Positions 26,968 through 35,547 of a stretch of DNA of 64,000 nucleotides are shown piece by piece. A model generated the notes under the pieces. It ran no database searches, was not told where the DNA came from, and saw nothing but the letters and a program-made list of their open reading frames with translations. Each line of letters opens with the position of its first letter. The stretch's first letter is position 1. The translations under genes were made by a program, and so were the position numbers. The stretch is taken from contig NZ_JAAQWN010000001.1 of assembly GCF_012985465.1 (NCBI RefSeq), positions 372,001-436,000 of the forward strand, given 5' to 3'. The DNA is from Pseudomonas sp. WS 5079. GTDB taxonomy: Bacteria; Pseudomonadota; Gammaproteobacteria; Pseudomonadales; Pseudomonadaceae.

Positions 26968-28527
26968 ATGATCAGTGCCGCTTCGGGAATTCAGGGACAG
27001 CGTTTCAGTCAGCCGGTCGATGGGCCAACCGCCTTGGTTGACCTGCCCGGCGCAGTGCGGCCGGTCTCGTCTCAAAACCCCAATCGCAAGAAAGTGCTGT
27101 TTGTGACCTCGGAGTTGGCCGACCTGGTGAAAACCGGTGGCCTGGGCGATGTGTCCGCTGCCCTGCCCCGTGCCATGGCCCACCTGCACGATGTGCGGGT
27201 GCTGATTCCGGGCTACCGCCAGGTGCTGGACAGCGACAACCCGATCCACATCATCGGCGAACTGGGCGGGCATGCCGCGCTACCACCGTGCAAGATCGGG
27301 CGCATGGACCTCAAGGACGGCCTGGTCATCTATGTACTGATCTGCCCCGAACTGTACGAGCGTGAAGGCACGCCCTATGGCGCCAACAATGGTCGCGACT
27401 GGCCCGACAACCACATCCGCTTCGCCCGCCTGGGCCTGGCCGCCGCCGATATTGCCGCCAACCTTGCGCAAATCCATTGGTGCCCGGACCTGGTGCACGC
27501 CCATGACTGGCCAGCCGGCCTGGCCCCGGCGTACATGCACTGGCGTGGGTCACGCACCCCTACGCTGTTTACCATCCATAACCTGGCCTACCAGGGTGTG
27601 GTCAGCCTGGCCTCGTGCCCGGAGCTGGGGATTCCCGAACATGCCTTGCAACAAGAAGGCATGGAATTCTACGGCAAGATGTCGTTTCTCAAGGCCGGCA
27701 TGGCGTATTCCAGTCACATCACCACGGTCAGCGCCACCTATGCCCGGGAAATCACCACGCCCGAGTTCGGCTGCGGCCTGGATGGCTTTCTCGCCAGCAA
27801 GACCCAGCAAGGCCTGCTCAGTGGTATCCCCAACGGCATCGATGAAAGCTGGGAATCGTCCACCGACCCGCATCTGGATCACCCATTCAATATCGGCGAC
27901 TGGCAAGGCAAGGCGGTCAACGCCAGCCATGTGCGCAAGCTGTTTGGCCTGGACGAGTCCACCGGCCCCCTGTTTGCCGTGGTCTCGCGCCTGGTGTACC
28001 AGAAAGGCCTGGACCTGACCGAAGCCGTCGCCGGGTTTATCGTGGAAAACGGCGGGCAAATTGCCATTATCGGCCGCGGCGAGCCGGAAGAAGAACAGGC
28101 CATGCGCGCCCTGGCCCTGCGATTCCCCGGCCGCATCGGTGTACGCATCGGCTTCAACGAAACCGACGCGCGCCGCATGTTTGCCGGCAGCGACTTCTTG
28201 TTGATGCCCTCGCGCTACGAGCCCTGCGGCTTGAGCCAGATGTACGCCCAGCGTTTCGGCTCGCTGCCGGTGGCGCGCAATACCGGTGGCCTGGCAGACA
28301 CTATTGAAGACGGCGTGACCGGCTTTCTGTTCGACGAATCCACCGTACAAAGCTACGAAGCCGCCCTCGCCCGTGCCTTCAAGGTGTTTGCCTTCCCAGG
28401 CCTCCTCAACGCCATGCGCTGCCGGGCCATGGCCGCGCCGTTCAACTGGTGCCAGGCGGTGGAACCCTATGCCGAACTTTACGAGCAACTGGTAGCGAAA
28501 GCGCTGGGAAAATCAGGGAAAGTATAA
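26968..28527 (+). CDS. glgA: Glycogen synthase (GT5)
   Basis: This is a 519-residue GT-B glycosyltransferase. A roughly 40-residue N-terminal extension precedes the conserved KKVLFVTSELADLVKTGGLG, in which K55-TGGL is the ADP-glucose-binding motif. The C-terminal domain holds FAVVSRLVYQKGLDL and the catalytic-site SRYEPCGLSQMYAQRFGSLP and ARNTGGL. It elongates alpha-1,4-glucan from ADP-glucose; related actinobacterial enzymes make maltose-1-phosphate instead. No glgC is present in the window. It heads the plus-strand operon glgA-treZ-malQ-treY and is preceded by GGGAGAG at the right distance. Confidence 0.95.
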   Translation: MISAASGIQGQRFSQPVDGPTALVDLPGAVRPVSSQNPNRKKVLFVTSELADLVKTGGLGDVSAALPRAMAHLHDVRVLIPGYRQVLDSDNPIHIIGELGGHAALPPCKIGRMDLKDGLVIYVLICPELYEREGTPYGANNGRDWPDNHIRFARLGLAAADIAANLAQIHWCPDLVHAHDWPAGLAPAYMHWRGSRTPTLFTIHNLAYQGVVSLASCPELGIPEHALQQEGMEFYGKMSFLKAGMAYSSHITTVSATYAREITTPEFGCGLDGFLASKTQQGLLSGIPNGIDESWESSTDPHLDHPFNIGDWQGKAVNASHVRKLFGLDESTGPLFAVVSRLVYQKGLDLTEAVAGFIVENGGQIAIIGRGEPEEEQAMRALALRFPGRIGVRIGFNETDARRMFAGSDFLLMPSRYEPCGLSQMYAQRFGSLPVARNTGGLADTIEDGVTGFLFDESTVQSYEAALARAFKVFAFPGLLNAMRCRAMAAPFNWCQAVEPYAELYEQLVAKALGKSGKV

Positions 28528-28541
28528 AGAGGTCAGGATAG

Positions 28542-30299
28542 ATGCCGTTACGGACTCTGGAAACATGGCCCCACGGCGCGATCATGCAGGATGCGCAACA
28601 CACCCGCTTCGCCCTATGGGCACCTGACGCGTTTTATGTCAGCGTCGAGCTGCACGAGGGTCAGTCGGTGCCCATGCTGCCCCAGGCAGAGGGCTGGTTT
28701 GTCGCCTACGTGCGCTGTGGGGCTGGCACCCGCTACCACTACAACATCGATGGCGAGCTGGATGTGCCGGACCCGGCCTCGCGCCTCCAATACGCAGGTG
28801 TGCAGGGTGACAGCGTGGTGGTCGACCCCCTGGCCTACCCCTGGCGCCACGGCGCCTGGCAAGGCCGGCCCTGGCATGAAGCGGTGATCTACGAGCTGCA
28901 TGTGGGGATACTCGGGGGCTACGCCGCGGTGGAGCAGCACTTGCCGCGCCTGGCGGAACTGGGCGTCACCGCCATCGAACTGATGCCCTTGGCGCAGTAT
29001 CCCGGCGAGCGCAATTGGGGTTACGACGGGGTACTGCCCTATGCACCGCAAGCGTCCCTGGGCACGCCGGAGCAGTTGAAACAGCTGATCGACAGTGCCC
29101 ACGAGCATGGCCTGGCGGTGATCCTCGATGTGGTCTACAACCACTTCGGCCCCGACGGCAATTACCTGGGCCAGTACGCCAAGGGCTTTTTCCACGAAGA
29201 CACCCACACCCCCTGGGGCGCCGGGATCGACTTTGGCCGCCGCGAAGTGCGCGACTTCTTTATCGACAACGCCCTGATGTGGCTCCTCGAATACCGCTTC
29301 GATGGCCTGCGCCTGGATGCGGTGCATGCCATCAACGACCCCTCGTTCCTAAAAGAGCTGGCCCAACGGGTGCGTGAGCAGGTCGACCCGGCGCGCCATG
29401 TATGGCTGGTCCTGGAAAACGAATTCAATCAGGCCAGCCTGTTGCAGCAAGGCTTCGATGCGCAATGGAACGATGACGGGCATAACGCCTTGCATGTGCT
29501 GTTGACCGGCGAGACCGACGCCTACTACGCCGATTTTGCCGACGACCCCACCGCCAAGCTGGCCCGCTGCCTGGGCGAAGGGTTTATCTACCAAGGCCAG
29601 ACCACGCGCCACGGTACCCGACGCGGCGAGCCCAGCGGGCATTTGCCCCCCAGTGCCTTTGTGCTGTTTTTGCAGAATCACGACCAGATCGGCAACCGTG
29701 CGCTCGGCGAGCGCCTGCACCAGTTGTGTTCGCCCCAGGCGTTGCAGGCAGCGACCGTGCTGCTATTGATGTCGCCGATGATCCCGCTGTTGTTCATGGG
29801 GGATGAAGTCAACGCCGAGCAGCCCTTCCTGTTCTTTACCGACCATCACGGCGAGCTGGCCGAGGCGGTGCGCGAAGGCCGGCGCAACGAATTTGCTGAT
29901 TTTGCCGCCTTCAGTGATCCCCAGCGCCGCGCGCAGATTCCCGACCCCAACGCGCTACAGACTTTCGAACGCTCCATACCCCGGTTTACCCAGGCACCTG
30001 CTGCGCTATACCGGCAACTGCTGGGCCTGCGCCAGCAGCATATCGTGCCGCACCTGCCCGGCAGCACCGCCCTCGGCGCCCAGGTCCTGGGCCAGGGCGC
30101 GGTGTCTGCACGCTGGCGCCTGGGCAATGGCAGCGTATTGCAGATCGACCTCAACCTGGGGCCGGCCACCCTGCAGCCCCCGGCCGCTATCGGCCAACTG
30201 TTCAGCACCAGCAACGACCCCGCGTTACTCACGCCCTTCTCTGCCCGCGTCAGCTTGGCGCCGGGTGACACCTCATCATCTGTTGGAGAGCACTCTTGA
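28542..30299 (+). CDS. treZ: Malto-oligosyltrehalose trehalohydrolase
   Basis: This is a 585-residue GH13 enzyme that releases trehalose from the end of maltooligosyltrehalose made by TreY. An N-terminal beta-sandwich (about 1-100, with FALWAPDAFYVSVEL) precedes the TIM barrel. The catalytic nucleophile is Asp259 (GLRLDAVHAI) and the acid is in VLENEFN (Glu292/294); the third carboxylate is in LQNHDQIGNRALGER. Length and the motif PGERNWGYDGVLPYA are typical of TreZ. It lies 14 bases after glgA and overlaps malQ by four bases. Confidence 0.96.
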   Translation: MPLRTLETWPHGAIMQDAQHTRFALWAPDAFYVSVELHEGQSVPMLPQAEGWFVAYVRCGAGTRYHYNIDGELDVPDPASRLQYAGVQGDSVVVDPLAYPWRHGAWQGRPWHEAVIYELHVGILGGYAAVEQHLPRLAELGVTAIELMPLAQYPGERNWGYDGVLPYAPQASLGTPEQLKQLIDSAHEHGLAVILDVVYNHFGPDGNYLGQYAKGFFHEDTHTPWGAGIDFGRREVRDFFIDNALMWLLEYRFDGLRLDAVHAINDPSFLKELAQRVREQVDPARHVWLVLENEFNQASLLQQGFDAQWNDDGHNALHVLLTGETDAYYADFADDPTAKLARCLGEGFIYQGQTTRHGTRRGEPSGHLPPSAFVLFLQNHDQIGNRALGERLHQLCSPQALQAATVLLLMSPMIPLLFMGDEVNAEQPFLFFTDHHGELAEAVREGRRNEFADFAAFSDPQRRAQIPDPNALQTFERSIPRFTQAPAALYRQLLGLRQQHIVPHLPGSTALGAQVLGQGAVSARWRLGNGSVLQIDLNLGPATLQPPAAIGQLFSTSNDPALLTPFSARVSLAPGDTSSSVGEHS

Positions 30300-32380
30300 G
30301 CGAAGCGCAATTGGAAATACTCGCCAGCCGTGCGGGCCTGGCGGTGGACTGGATCGACGCCAACGGCCGGCCGCAACATGTCAGCGCCGACGCGCTGCGT
30401 GCCGTGCTCCATGGCCTTGGCCACCCCGCCGACACCGACGCCGCCATCGCCGCCAGCCTGCAAGAGCTGGAGCGCGTGCAGCAGGATCGGCACCTGGCGC
30501 CGCTGTTGACCGTGGACGTGGGCGCAGGCCTGGACCTGGCCGCCTACTTTGCTCCGGGTACGCCGTGCCAGGCTCATCTGGAGGACGGCAGTACCCGGGA
30601 CCTTGCGCTGGATGCCCAGGCCACGCTGCCTGGCGTGTTGCCCGTGGGCTATCACCGGGTGCAGATCGCCGATCAATCCTTCACCCTGGCCGTGGCCCCT
30701 GAACGTTGTTTCACTGTCGCCGAGGCGGTGGACAGCCAGCCTGCCCGCGCCTGGGGCCTGAGTGCCCAGTTGTATGCCCTGCGCCGCAGTGGCGACGGTG
30801 GGTTTGGCGACACCCAGGCCCTGGAACAACTGGCTCGCGCTGCCGCTGAGCGGGGTGTCGACGCCCTGGCGATCAGCCCGCTGCATGCCATGTTCAGTGC
30901 CGATACCGAGCGCTATAGCCCTTATTCGCCGTCCAGCCGCCTGTTTCTCAATAGCCTGTATGCGTCCCCCGGTTGCATCCTCGGCGAACGCGCCGTGCAC
31001 AGCGCCATCGAGGCCACGGGACTGGCCGACGAGCTGCACGAACTGGAACAACAAAGCCTGATCGACTGGCCCGCCGCCGCCAAGGCCAAGCAACGCCTGC
31101 TGCGCGCCCTGTACGAGGATTTTCGCCAGGGCGAGCACCCGCAACAGGCGGACTTTCTCAGTTTTCGCGAGGCCGGTGGCGAGGCCCTGGAAAACCACTG
31201 CCGCTTCGAAGCCTTGCAGGCCGCGCGCGCCGCCAACGGTGAAAGCCTCGACTGGCGCCAGTGGCCCGAGGACTGGCGCGACCCCGCCAGCGCTGCGCTG
31301 GCGCAATTCGCCGCCGAACAGGGCGAAGCGATCGGTTTCTATGCCTTCAACCAATGGCTGATCGCCCGCTGCCTGGCGCGCGCCCAACAGGCCGCCCGCG
31401 GCAGTGGCATGGGCATCGGCCTGATTGCCGACCTGGCCGTGGGTGCCGATGGCGCCGGCAGCCAGGCCTGGAGCCGTCAGGATGAGCTGTTGGCCGACCT
31501 GACCGTGGGCGCGCCACCGGATATCCTCAACCGTGCCGGCCAGGGCTGGGGCATCTCCGCGTTTTCTCCTGAAGGCCTGAAGCGCAACGGCTTTCGCGCA
31601 TTTATCGAAATGCTGCGGGCCAACTTCGCCCATGCCGGCGGCCTGCGGATCGACCATGTGATGGGCCTGCAACGGCTGTGGGTCATCCCCCGGGATGCTT
31701 CACCCAAACAAGGCGCGTACCTGTATTACCCGGTAGACGACCTGCTGCGCCTGCTGGCCTTGGAGTCCAGCCGCCACCAGGCGATTGTGCTGGGCGAAGA
31801 CCTGGGCACGGTGCCCGAGGGCCTGCGGGAAAAACTCAGCGCCCGTGCCATGCTCGGCATGCGCGTGCTGTTGTTCGAGCAGGACCATGGCGGGCGCTTC
31901 ACGCCGATCCTCGACTGGCCGGACAACGCCCTGGCTACCACCAGCACTCACGACCTGCCGACACTCAATGGTTGGTGGCACAGCCGCGATATCGACTGGA
32001 ATGTGCAACTGGGGCTGATCGACGTGCCCACGGTGGAGCAATGGAGCGAGCACCGCCAGCGCGAGCGCGAGTCACTGCGCCAGGCCTTGGTGCAAGACCC
32101 GCAGAACTTTCGCGATGAGCTGCGCAACGAAACTGACCACATACTCGATGCCAGCGTGCGCTACCTCGGTCACGCCCGTGCGCCCCTGGTACTGCTGCCT
32201 CTGGAGGATGCCCTGGGCGTCGAGGAACAGGCCAACCTGCCCGGCACCATCGACACCCACCCCAACTGGCGCCGACGCCTGCCGGGGGACGCCGCGCAGC
32301 TGCTCGACGATGAAAACGCCGCGCGCCGCCTGGAGTTGCTGGCGGTGGCGCGCAATCAGGCCCTGGAGCGTGACCGATGA
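30296..32380 (+). CDS. malQ: 4-alpha-glucanotransferase (amylomaltase)
   Basis: This is a 694-residue GH77 enzyme that shuffles alpha-1,4-glucan segments between maltooligosaccharides. It starts at TTG within a TTGA overlap with treZ. An N-terminal domain of about 130 residues, found in longer MalQ proteins, precedes the barrel. The nucleophile is Asp453 (GLRIDHVMGLQRLW), the acid Glu501 (VLGEDLGTVPEGL) and the third carboxylate is in STHDLPTLNGWW. Placed between treZ and treY, it likely sets the chain lengths supplied to TreY. It overlaps treY by four bases. Confidence 0.96.
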   Translation: MSEAQLEILASRAGLAVDWIDANGRPQHVSADALRAVLHGLGHPADTDAAIAASLQELERVQQDRHLAPLLTVDVGAGLDLAAYFAPGTPCQAHLEDGSTRDLALDAQATLPGVLPVGYHRVQIADQSFTLAVAPERCFTVAEAVDSQPARAWGLSAQLYALRRSGDGGFGDTQALEQLARAAAERGVDALAISPLHAMFSADTERYSPYSPSSRLFLNSLYASPGCILGERAVHSAIEATGLADELHELEQQSLIDWPAAAKAKQRLLRALYEDFRQGEHPQQADFLSFREAGGEALENHCRFEALQAARAANGESLDWRQWPEDWRDPASAALAQFAAEQGEAIGFYAFNQWLIARCLARAQQAARGSGMGIGLIADLAVGADGAGSQAWSRQDELLADLTVGAPPDILNRAGQGWGISAFSPEGLKRNGFRAFIEMLRANFAHAGGLRIDHVMGLQRLWVIPRDASPKQGAYLYYPVDDLLRLLALESSRHQAIVLGEDLGTVPEGLREKLSARAMLGMRVLLFEQDHGGRFTPILDWPDNALATTSTHDLPTLNGWWHSRDIDWNVQLGLIDVPTVEQWSEHRQRERESLRQALVQDPQNFRDELRNETDHILDASVRYLGHARAPLVLLPLEDALGVEEQANLPGTIDTHPNWRRRLPGDAAQLLDDENAARRLELLAVARNQALERDR

Positions 32381-35130
32381 GCGCCGTCTTGCTCCGGGCC
32401 ACCCAACGCCTGCAATTTCACAAGGGTTTTACCCTGGATGATGCGGTGCCGCTGGTGCCGTATTTCGCCAGCCTGGGCATCAGCCACCTGTACGCTTCGC
32501 CCCTGCTCAAGGCCCGTGCCGGCTCGATGCATGGCTACGATGTGGTCGACCCGACCACCGTCAACCCGGAACTGGGCGGCGAACCCGCCTTGCGTCGCCT
32601 GGTAGCGGCCCTGCGCGCGCACGGCATGGGCCTGATTCTGGACATCGTGTCCAACCATATGGCCGTCGGCGGCAGCGACAACCCCTGGTGGCTGGACTTG
32701 CTGGAATGGGGGCGCCTGAGCCCCTACAGCGAATTCTTCGACATCCAGTGGCATTCACCGGACCCGCTGCTCAAGGGCCAACTGCTGATGCCCTTCCTTG
32801 GCAGCGACTACGGCGAAGCCTTGCAAAGTGGCAACCTGCCCCTGCGGTTTGACCCGGCCCAGGGCAGCTTTTTTGTCGAGCACTACGAACACCGCTTCCC
32901 GATCTGCCCCAGTGACTACGGCGATATCCTGCGCGCCCATGCCCCGCTCAAAGCGCTGGCCGACCGCTTCAGCGCCCTGGCCTATCAGGCCGATGCCTGG
33001 CCCCTGGCGGGCGAGCTTAAACAGCAACTGGCACAACAGGCCCGCGACCCACTGACCCTGGCAGCCATCGAGCACGCCCTGCAATGGTTTGACGGGCGCC
33101 AGCGCGCAGGTTTTTTGCGCCTGCATCAACTGCTGGAACAGCAAGCCTATCGCCTGGCCAGTTGGCGCACGGCGGCGGATGACATCAACTGGCGGCGCTT
33201 TTTCGACGTCAACGAGCTCGGTGGCCTGCGGGTGGAACGGACCACCGTATTCGAGGCCACCCACAGCAAGATTTTCCAGCTGATCAGCGAAGGCCTGGTG
33301 GATGGCCTGCGCATCGACCATATCGACGGCCTGGCCGATCCACGGGGCTATTGCCGCAAGTTGCGGCGCCGGGTGGATGGATTGTCGCCGACCCGACACT
33401 TGCCGATTTTTGTCGAGAAGATCCTCGGCGCCGGCGAAACCCTGCGCGAAGACTGGCGGGTCGATGGCACCACCGGCTACGAGTTCATGAACCAGGTGTC
33501 GCTGATGCAGCACGATCCCCAGGGATTCGAGGCCTTGGCCCAGCTCTGGAGCGAGGCTACCGAGCGGCCTTCGGCGTTTATCGAGGAAGCCTGGCTGGCC
33601 CGGCAACAAATCCTCAACGGCTCCCTCGCCGGGGATTTTGAAAGCGTGGCCCAGGCCCTGCTGCAAGTGGCCCGCGCGGATGTGATGAGTCGCGACCTGA
33701 CCCTGGGCGCAATCCGCCGCGCCTTGCAGGAACTGGTCGTACATTTCCCGGTGTACCGTACCTATATCAGCGCAGGTGGCCGTAGCGCCCCGGACGAGCG
33801 CGTGTTCCAACAGGCCCTGGCCGGCGCCCGTGGGACCTTGAGCGAAGCTGACTGGCCGGTGCTCGACTACCTGCAACAGTGGCTCGGCGGGCAACCCTGG
33901 CGCGAGCGCCCGGTGGGGCAACCGCGCAAGATCCTCAAGCACGCCTGCGTGCGCTTCCAGCAACTGACCTCGCCGGCAGCCGCCAAGGCGGTGGAAGACA
34001 CGGCCTTCTACCGCTCGGCAGTGTTGCTCTCACGCAATGACGTGGGCTTCAGTACCGAACAGTTCAGCGCGCCCCTGGCCGACTTCCATGCCGCCAACCA
34101 GCAGCGCCTGCACACCTTCCCCGATAACCTGCTGGCCACCGCCACCCACGATCACAAGCGCGGCGAAGACAGCCGCGCGCGCCTGGCGGTGCTCAGCGAG
34201 TGCGCACCGTGGTATGCCGAGCAGGTGCAGCAGTGGCGCAGGCTGGCGGCGCCCCTGCGCGACGATCCGGCCATCCCCTCGGCCGGCGATGAGCTGATCC
34301 TGTATCAGGTGCTGCTGGGCAGTTGGCCCCTGGACCTGGGCATTGAGAACACCGGCAACTATCAGCAGCGCCTCTGGCAGTGGCAACAAAAGGCCCTGCG
34401 CGAAGCCAAGCTGCACAGCAGCTGGAGCGCCCCCAACGATGTTTATGAGCAAGGTGTCGAAGCCTTCCTCAGCCGCTTGCTGCTCGATCCCGCCGGTCTG
34501 ACCTTGCGCACGGCGATCCACGCGGCAGCCGAGGCCATCGCCCCTGCCGGCGCGTTGAACGGGCTGGCGCAATCCTTGCTGCGCAACACCGTGCCAGGCG
34601 TGCCAGACCTGTATCAGGGCGACGAATTCTGGGACTTGAGCCTGGTGGACCCGGACAACCGCCGGGCGGTGGATTTCAGTGCCCGGCAACAGGCACTGGC
34701 GGCAACGCCCGATGCCTTGCTTGAGCACTGGCGTGACGGCCACCTCAAGCAGGCGTTGATTGCCCAGGTCTTGAACCTGCGCAAGGCCCACCCGCTGCTG
34801 TTTGCCAGGGGGCGCTATGTACCGCTGCAAGTGCTGGGCCGGCACGCCCAACGGGTTGTCGCCTTCAGCCGTGAGTACCAGGGCCAATGGCTGTTGGTGG
34901 TGGTACCGCGCTGGACTCACGCCCTGCTTGAAAACAGCGCCCAGCCCCGGGTGGATGCGCAGGTTTGGGGCGATACCCGGATCACATTACCGTTCGACGC
35001 CACGCTGCGAAATTGGAAGGGACTTTTGCAAACAGGCGCAGTCACACCCAACAAGGAGCTACTGATCAGCGCTGCCCTGGGGGATCTCCCGGTGAATGTC
35101 TTTATCCATTCTGACGATCAAGAAAGCTGA
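32377..35130 (+). CDS. treY: Malto-oligosyltrehalose synthase
   Basis: This is a 917-residue GH13 enzyme that turns the reducing end of a linear alpha-glucan into an alpha,alpha-1,1 linkage, the first step of trehalose release. The family signature at the N-terminus is LQFHKGFTLDDAVPLVPYFA followed by SHLYASPLLKARAGSMHGYD. The nucleophile is Asp314 (GLRIDHIDGLADP), the acid Glu347 (IFVEKILG), and the late conserved segments are ATATHDHKRGED and PDLYQGDEFWDLSLVDPDNR. It completes the TreYZ pathway of this operon and overlaps malQ by four bases. Confidence 0.97.
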   Translation: MSAVLLRATQRLQFHKGFTLDDAVPLVPYFASLGISHLYASPLLKARAGSMHGYDVVDPTTVNPELGGEPALRRLVAALRAHGMGLILDIVSNHMAVGGSDNPWWLDLLEWGRLSPYSEFFDIQWHSPDPLLKGQLLMPFLGSDYGEALQSGNLPLRFDPAQGSFFVEHYEHRFPICPSDYGDILRAHAPLKALADRFSALAYQADAWPLAGELKQQLAQQARDPLTLAAIEHALQWFDGRQRAGFLRLHQLLEQQAYRLASWRTAADDINWRRFFDVNELGGLRVERTTVFEATHSKIFQLISEGLVDGLRIDHIDGLADPRGYCRKLRRRVDGLSPTRHLPIFVEKILGAGETLREDWRVDGTTGYEFMNQVSLMQHDPQGFEALAQLWSEATERPSAFIEEAWLARQQILNGSLAGDFESVAQALLQVARADVMSRDLTLGAIRRALQELVVHFPVYRTYISAGGRSAPDERVFQQALAGARGTLSEADWPVLDYLQQWLGGQPWRERPVGQPRKILKHACVRFQQLTSPAAAKAVEDTAFYRSAVLLSRNDVGFSTEQFSAPLADFHAANQQRLHTFPDNLLATATHDHKRGEDSRARLAVLSECAPWYAEQVQQWRRLAAPLRDDPAIPSAGDELILYQVLLGSWPLDLGIENTGNYQQRLWQWQQKALREAKLHSSWSAPNDVYEQGVEAFLSRLLLDPAGLTLRTAIHAAAEAIAPAGALNGLAQSLLRNTVPGVPDLYQGDEFWDLSLVDPDNRRAVDFSARQQALAATPDALLEHWRDGHLKQALIAQVLNLRKAHPLLFARGRYVPLQVLGRHAQRVVAFSREYQGQWLLVVVPRWTHALLENSAQPRVDAQVWGDTRITLPFDATLRNWKGLLQTGAVTPNKELLISAALGDLPVNVFIHSDDQES

Positions 35131-35153
35131 AATTTTCTGTGAGGAGCATTGCG

Positions 35154-35384
35154 ATGAGCACCGAAGACAAGCGCGTTCGTGAATTCGCGTATCAGATCTG
35201 GGAGTCCGAAGGTAAGCCCGAAGGCCAGGAAGCCCGCCATTGGGAAATGGCCCGCAAGTTGGCTGAAGCCGAGGCTCTGACGCCTAGTAAACCCAAGGCC
35301 GGCGCCAAGGCCAAGGCCAAGCCGCCAGCGGAAAAACCCGCCGCCGCGAAAAAGCCTCGAGCCCCACGCAAACCCGCCGGCTGA
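35154..35384 (+). CDS. DUF2934 protein with histone H1-like tail
   Basis: This is a 76-residue protein with GAGGAG at 35141-35146 fixing the start at 35154. The DUF2934 domain covers about residues 1-43 (EFAYQIWESEGKPEGQEARH, then MARKLAEAEA). The rest is a lysine-, alanine- and proline-rich tail (KPKAGAKAKAKPPAEKPAAA) like those of histone H1-type nucleoid proteins. DUF2934 genes commonly accompany glg/tre genes in pseudomonads; the function is unknown. It lies 23 bases after treY and is probably the last gene of the glgA operon, followed by a REP. Confidence 0.88.
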   Translation: MSTEDKRVREFAYQIWESEGKPEGQEARHWEMARKLAEAEALTPSKPKAGAKAKAKPPAEKPAAAKKPRAPRKPAG

Positions 35385-35392
35385 CCCCACCT

Positions 35393-35415
35393 GTAGGAGC
35401 CGGCTTGCCGGCGAT
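35393..35415. repeat. REP element between the glgA operon and glgX
   Basis: One clear REP copy (GTAGGAGCCGGCTTGCCGGC then GAT) lies eight bases after the DUF2934 stop. A decayed inverted partner can be traced around 35440-35467 (CCCCGGCCACCCGGCTGCTA). It probably also acts as an mRNA end structure. Confidence 0.8.
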
Positions 35416-35547
35416 AGGTCTCCATCAAGCACCACCCGAGACGCTATCCCCGGCCACCCGGCTGCTACAAAAAATGCTCGATTATTGATCTGACCTGATG
35501 TCAGCACGGCCCCGTTCGGCCCGGAAAAACTTTGCAGGAGCAACACC

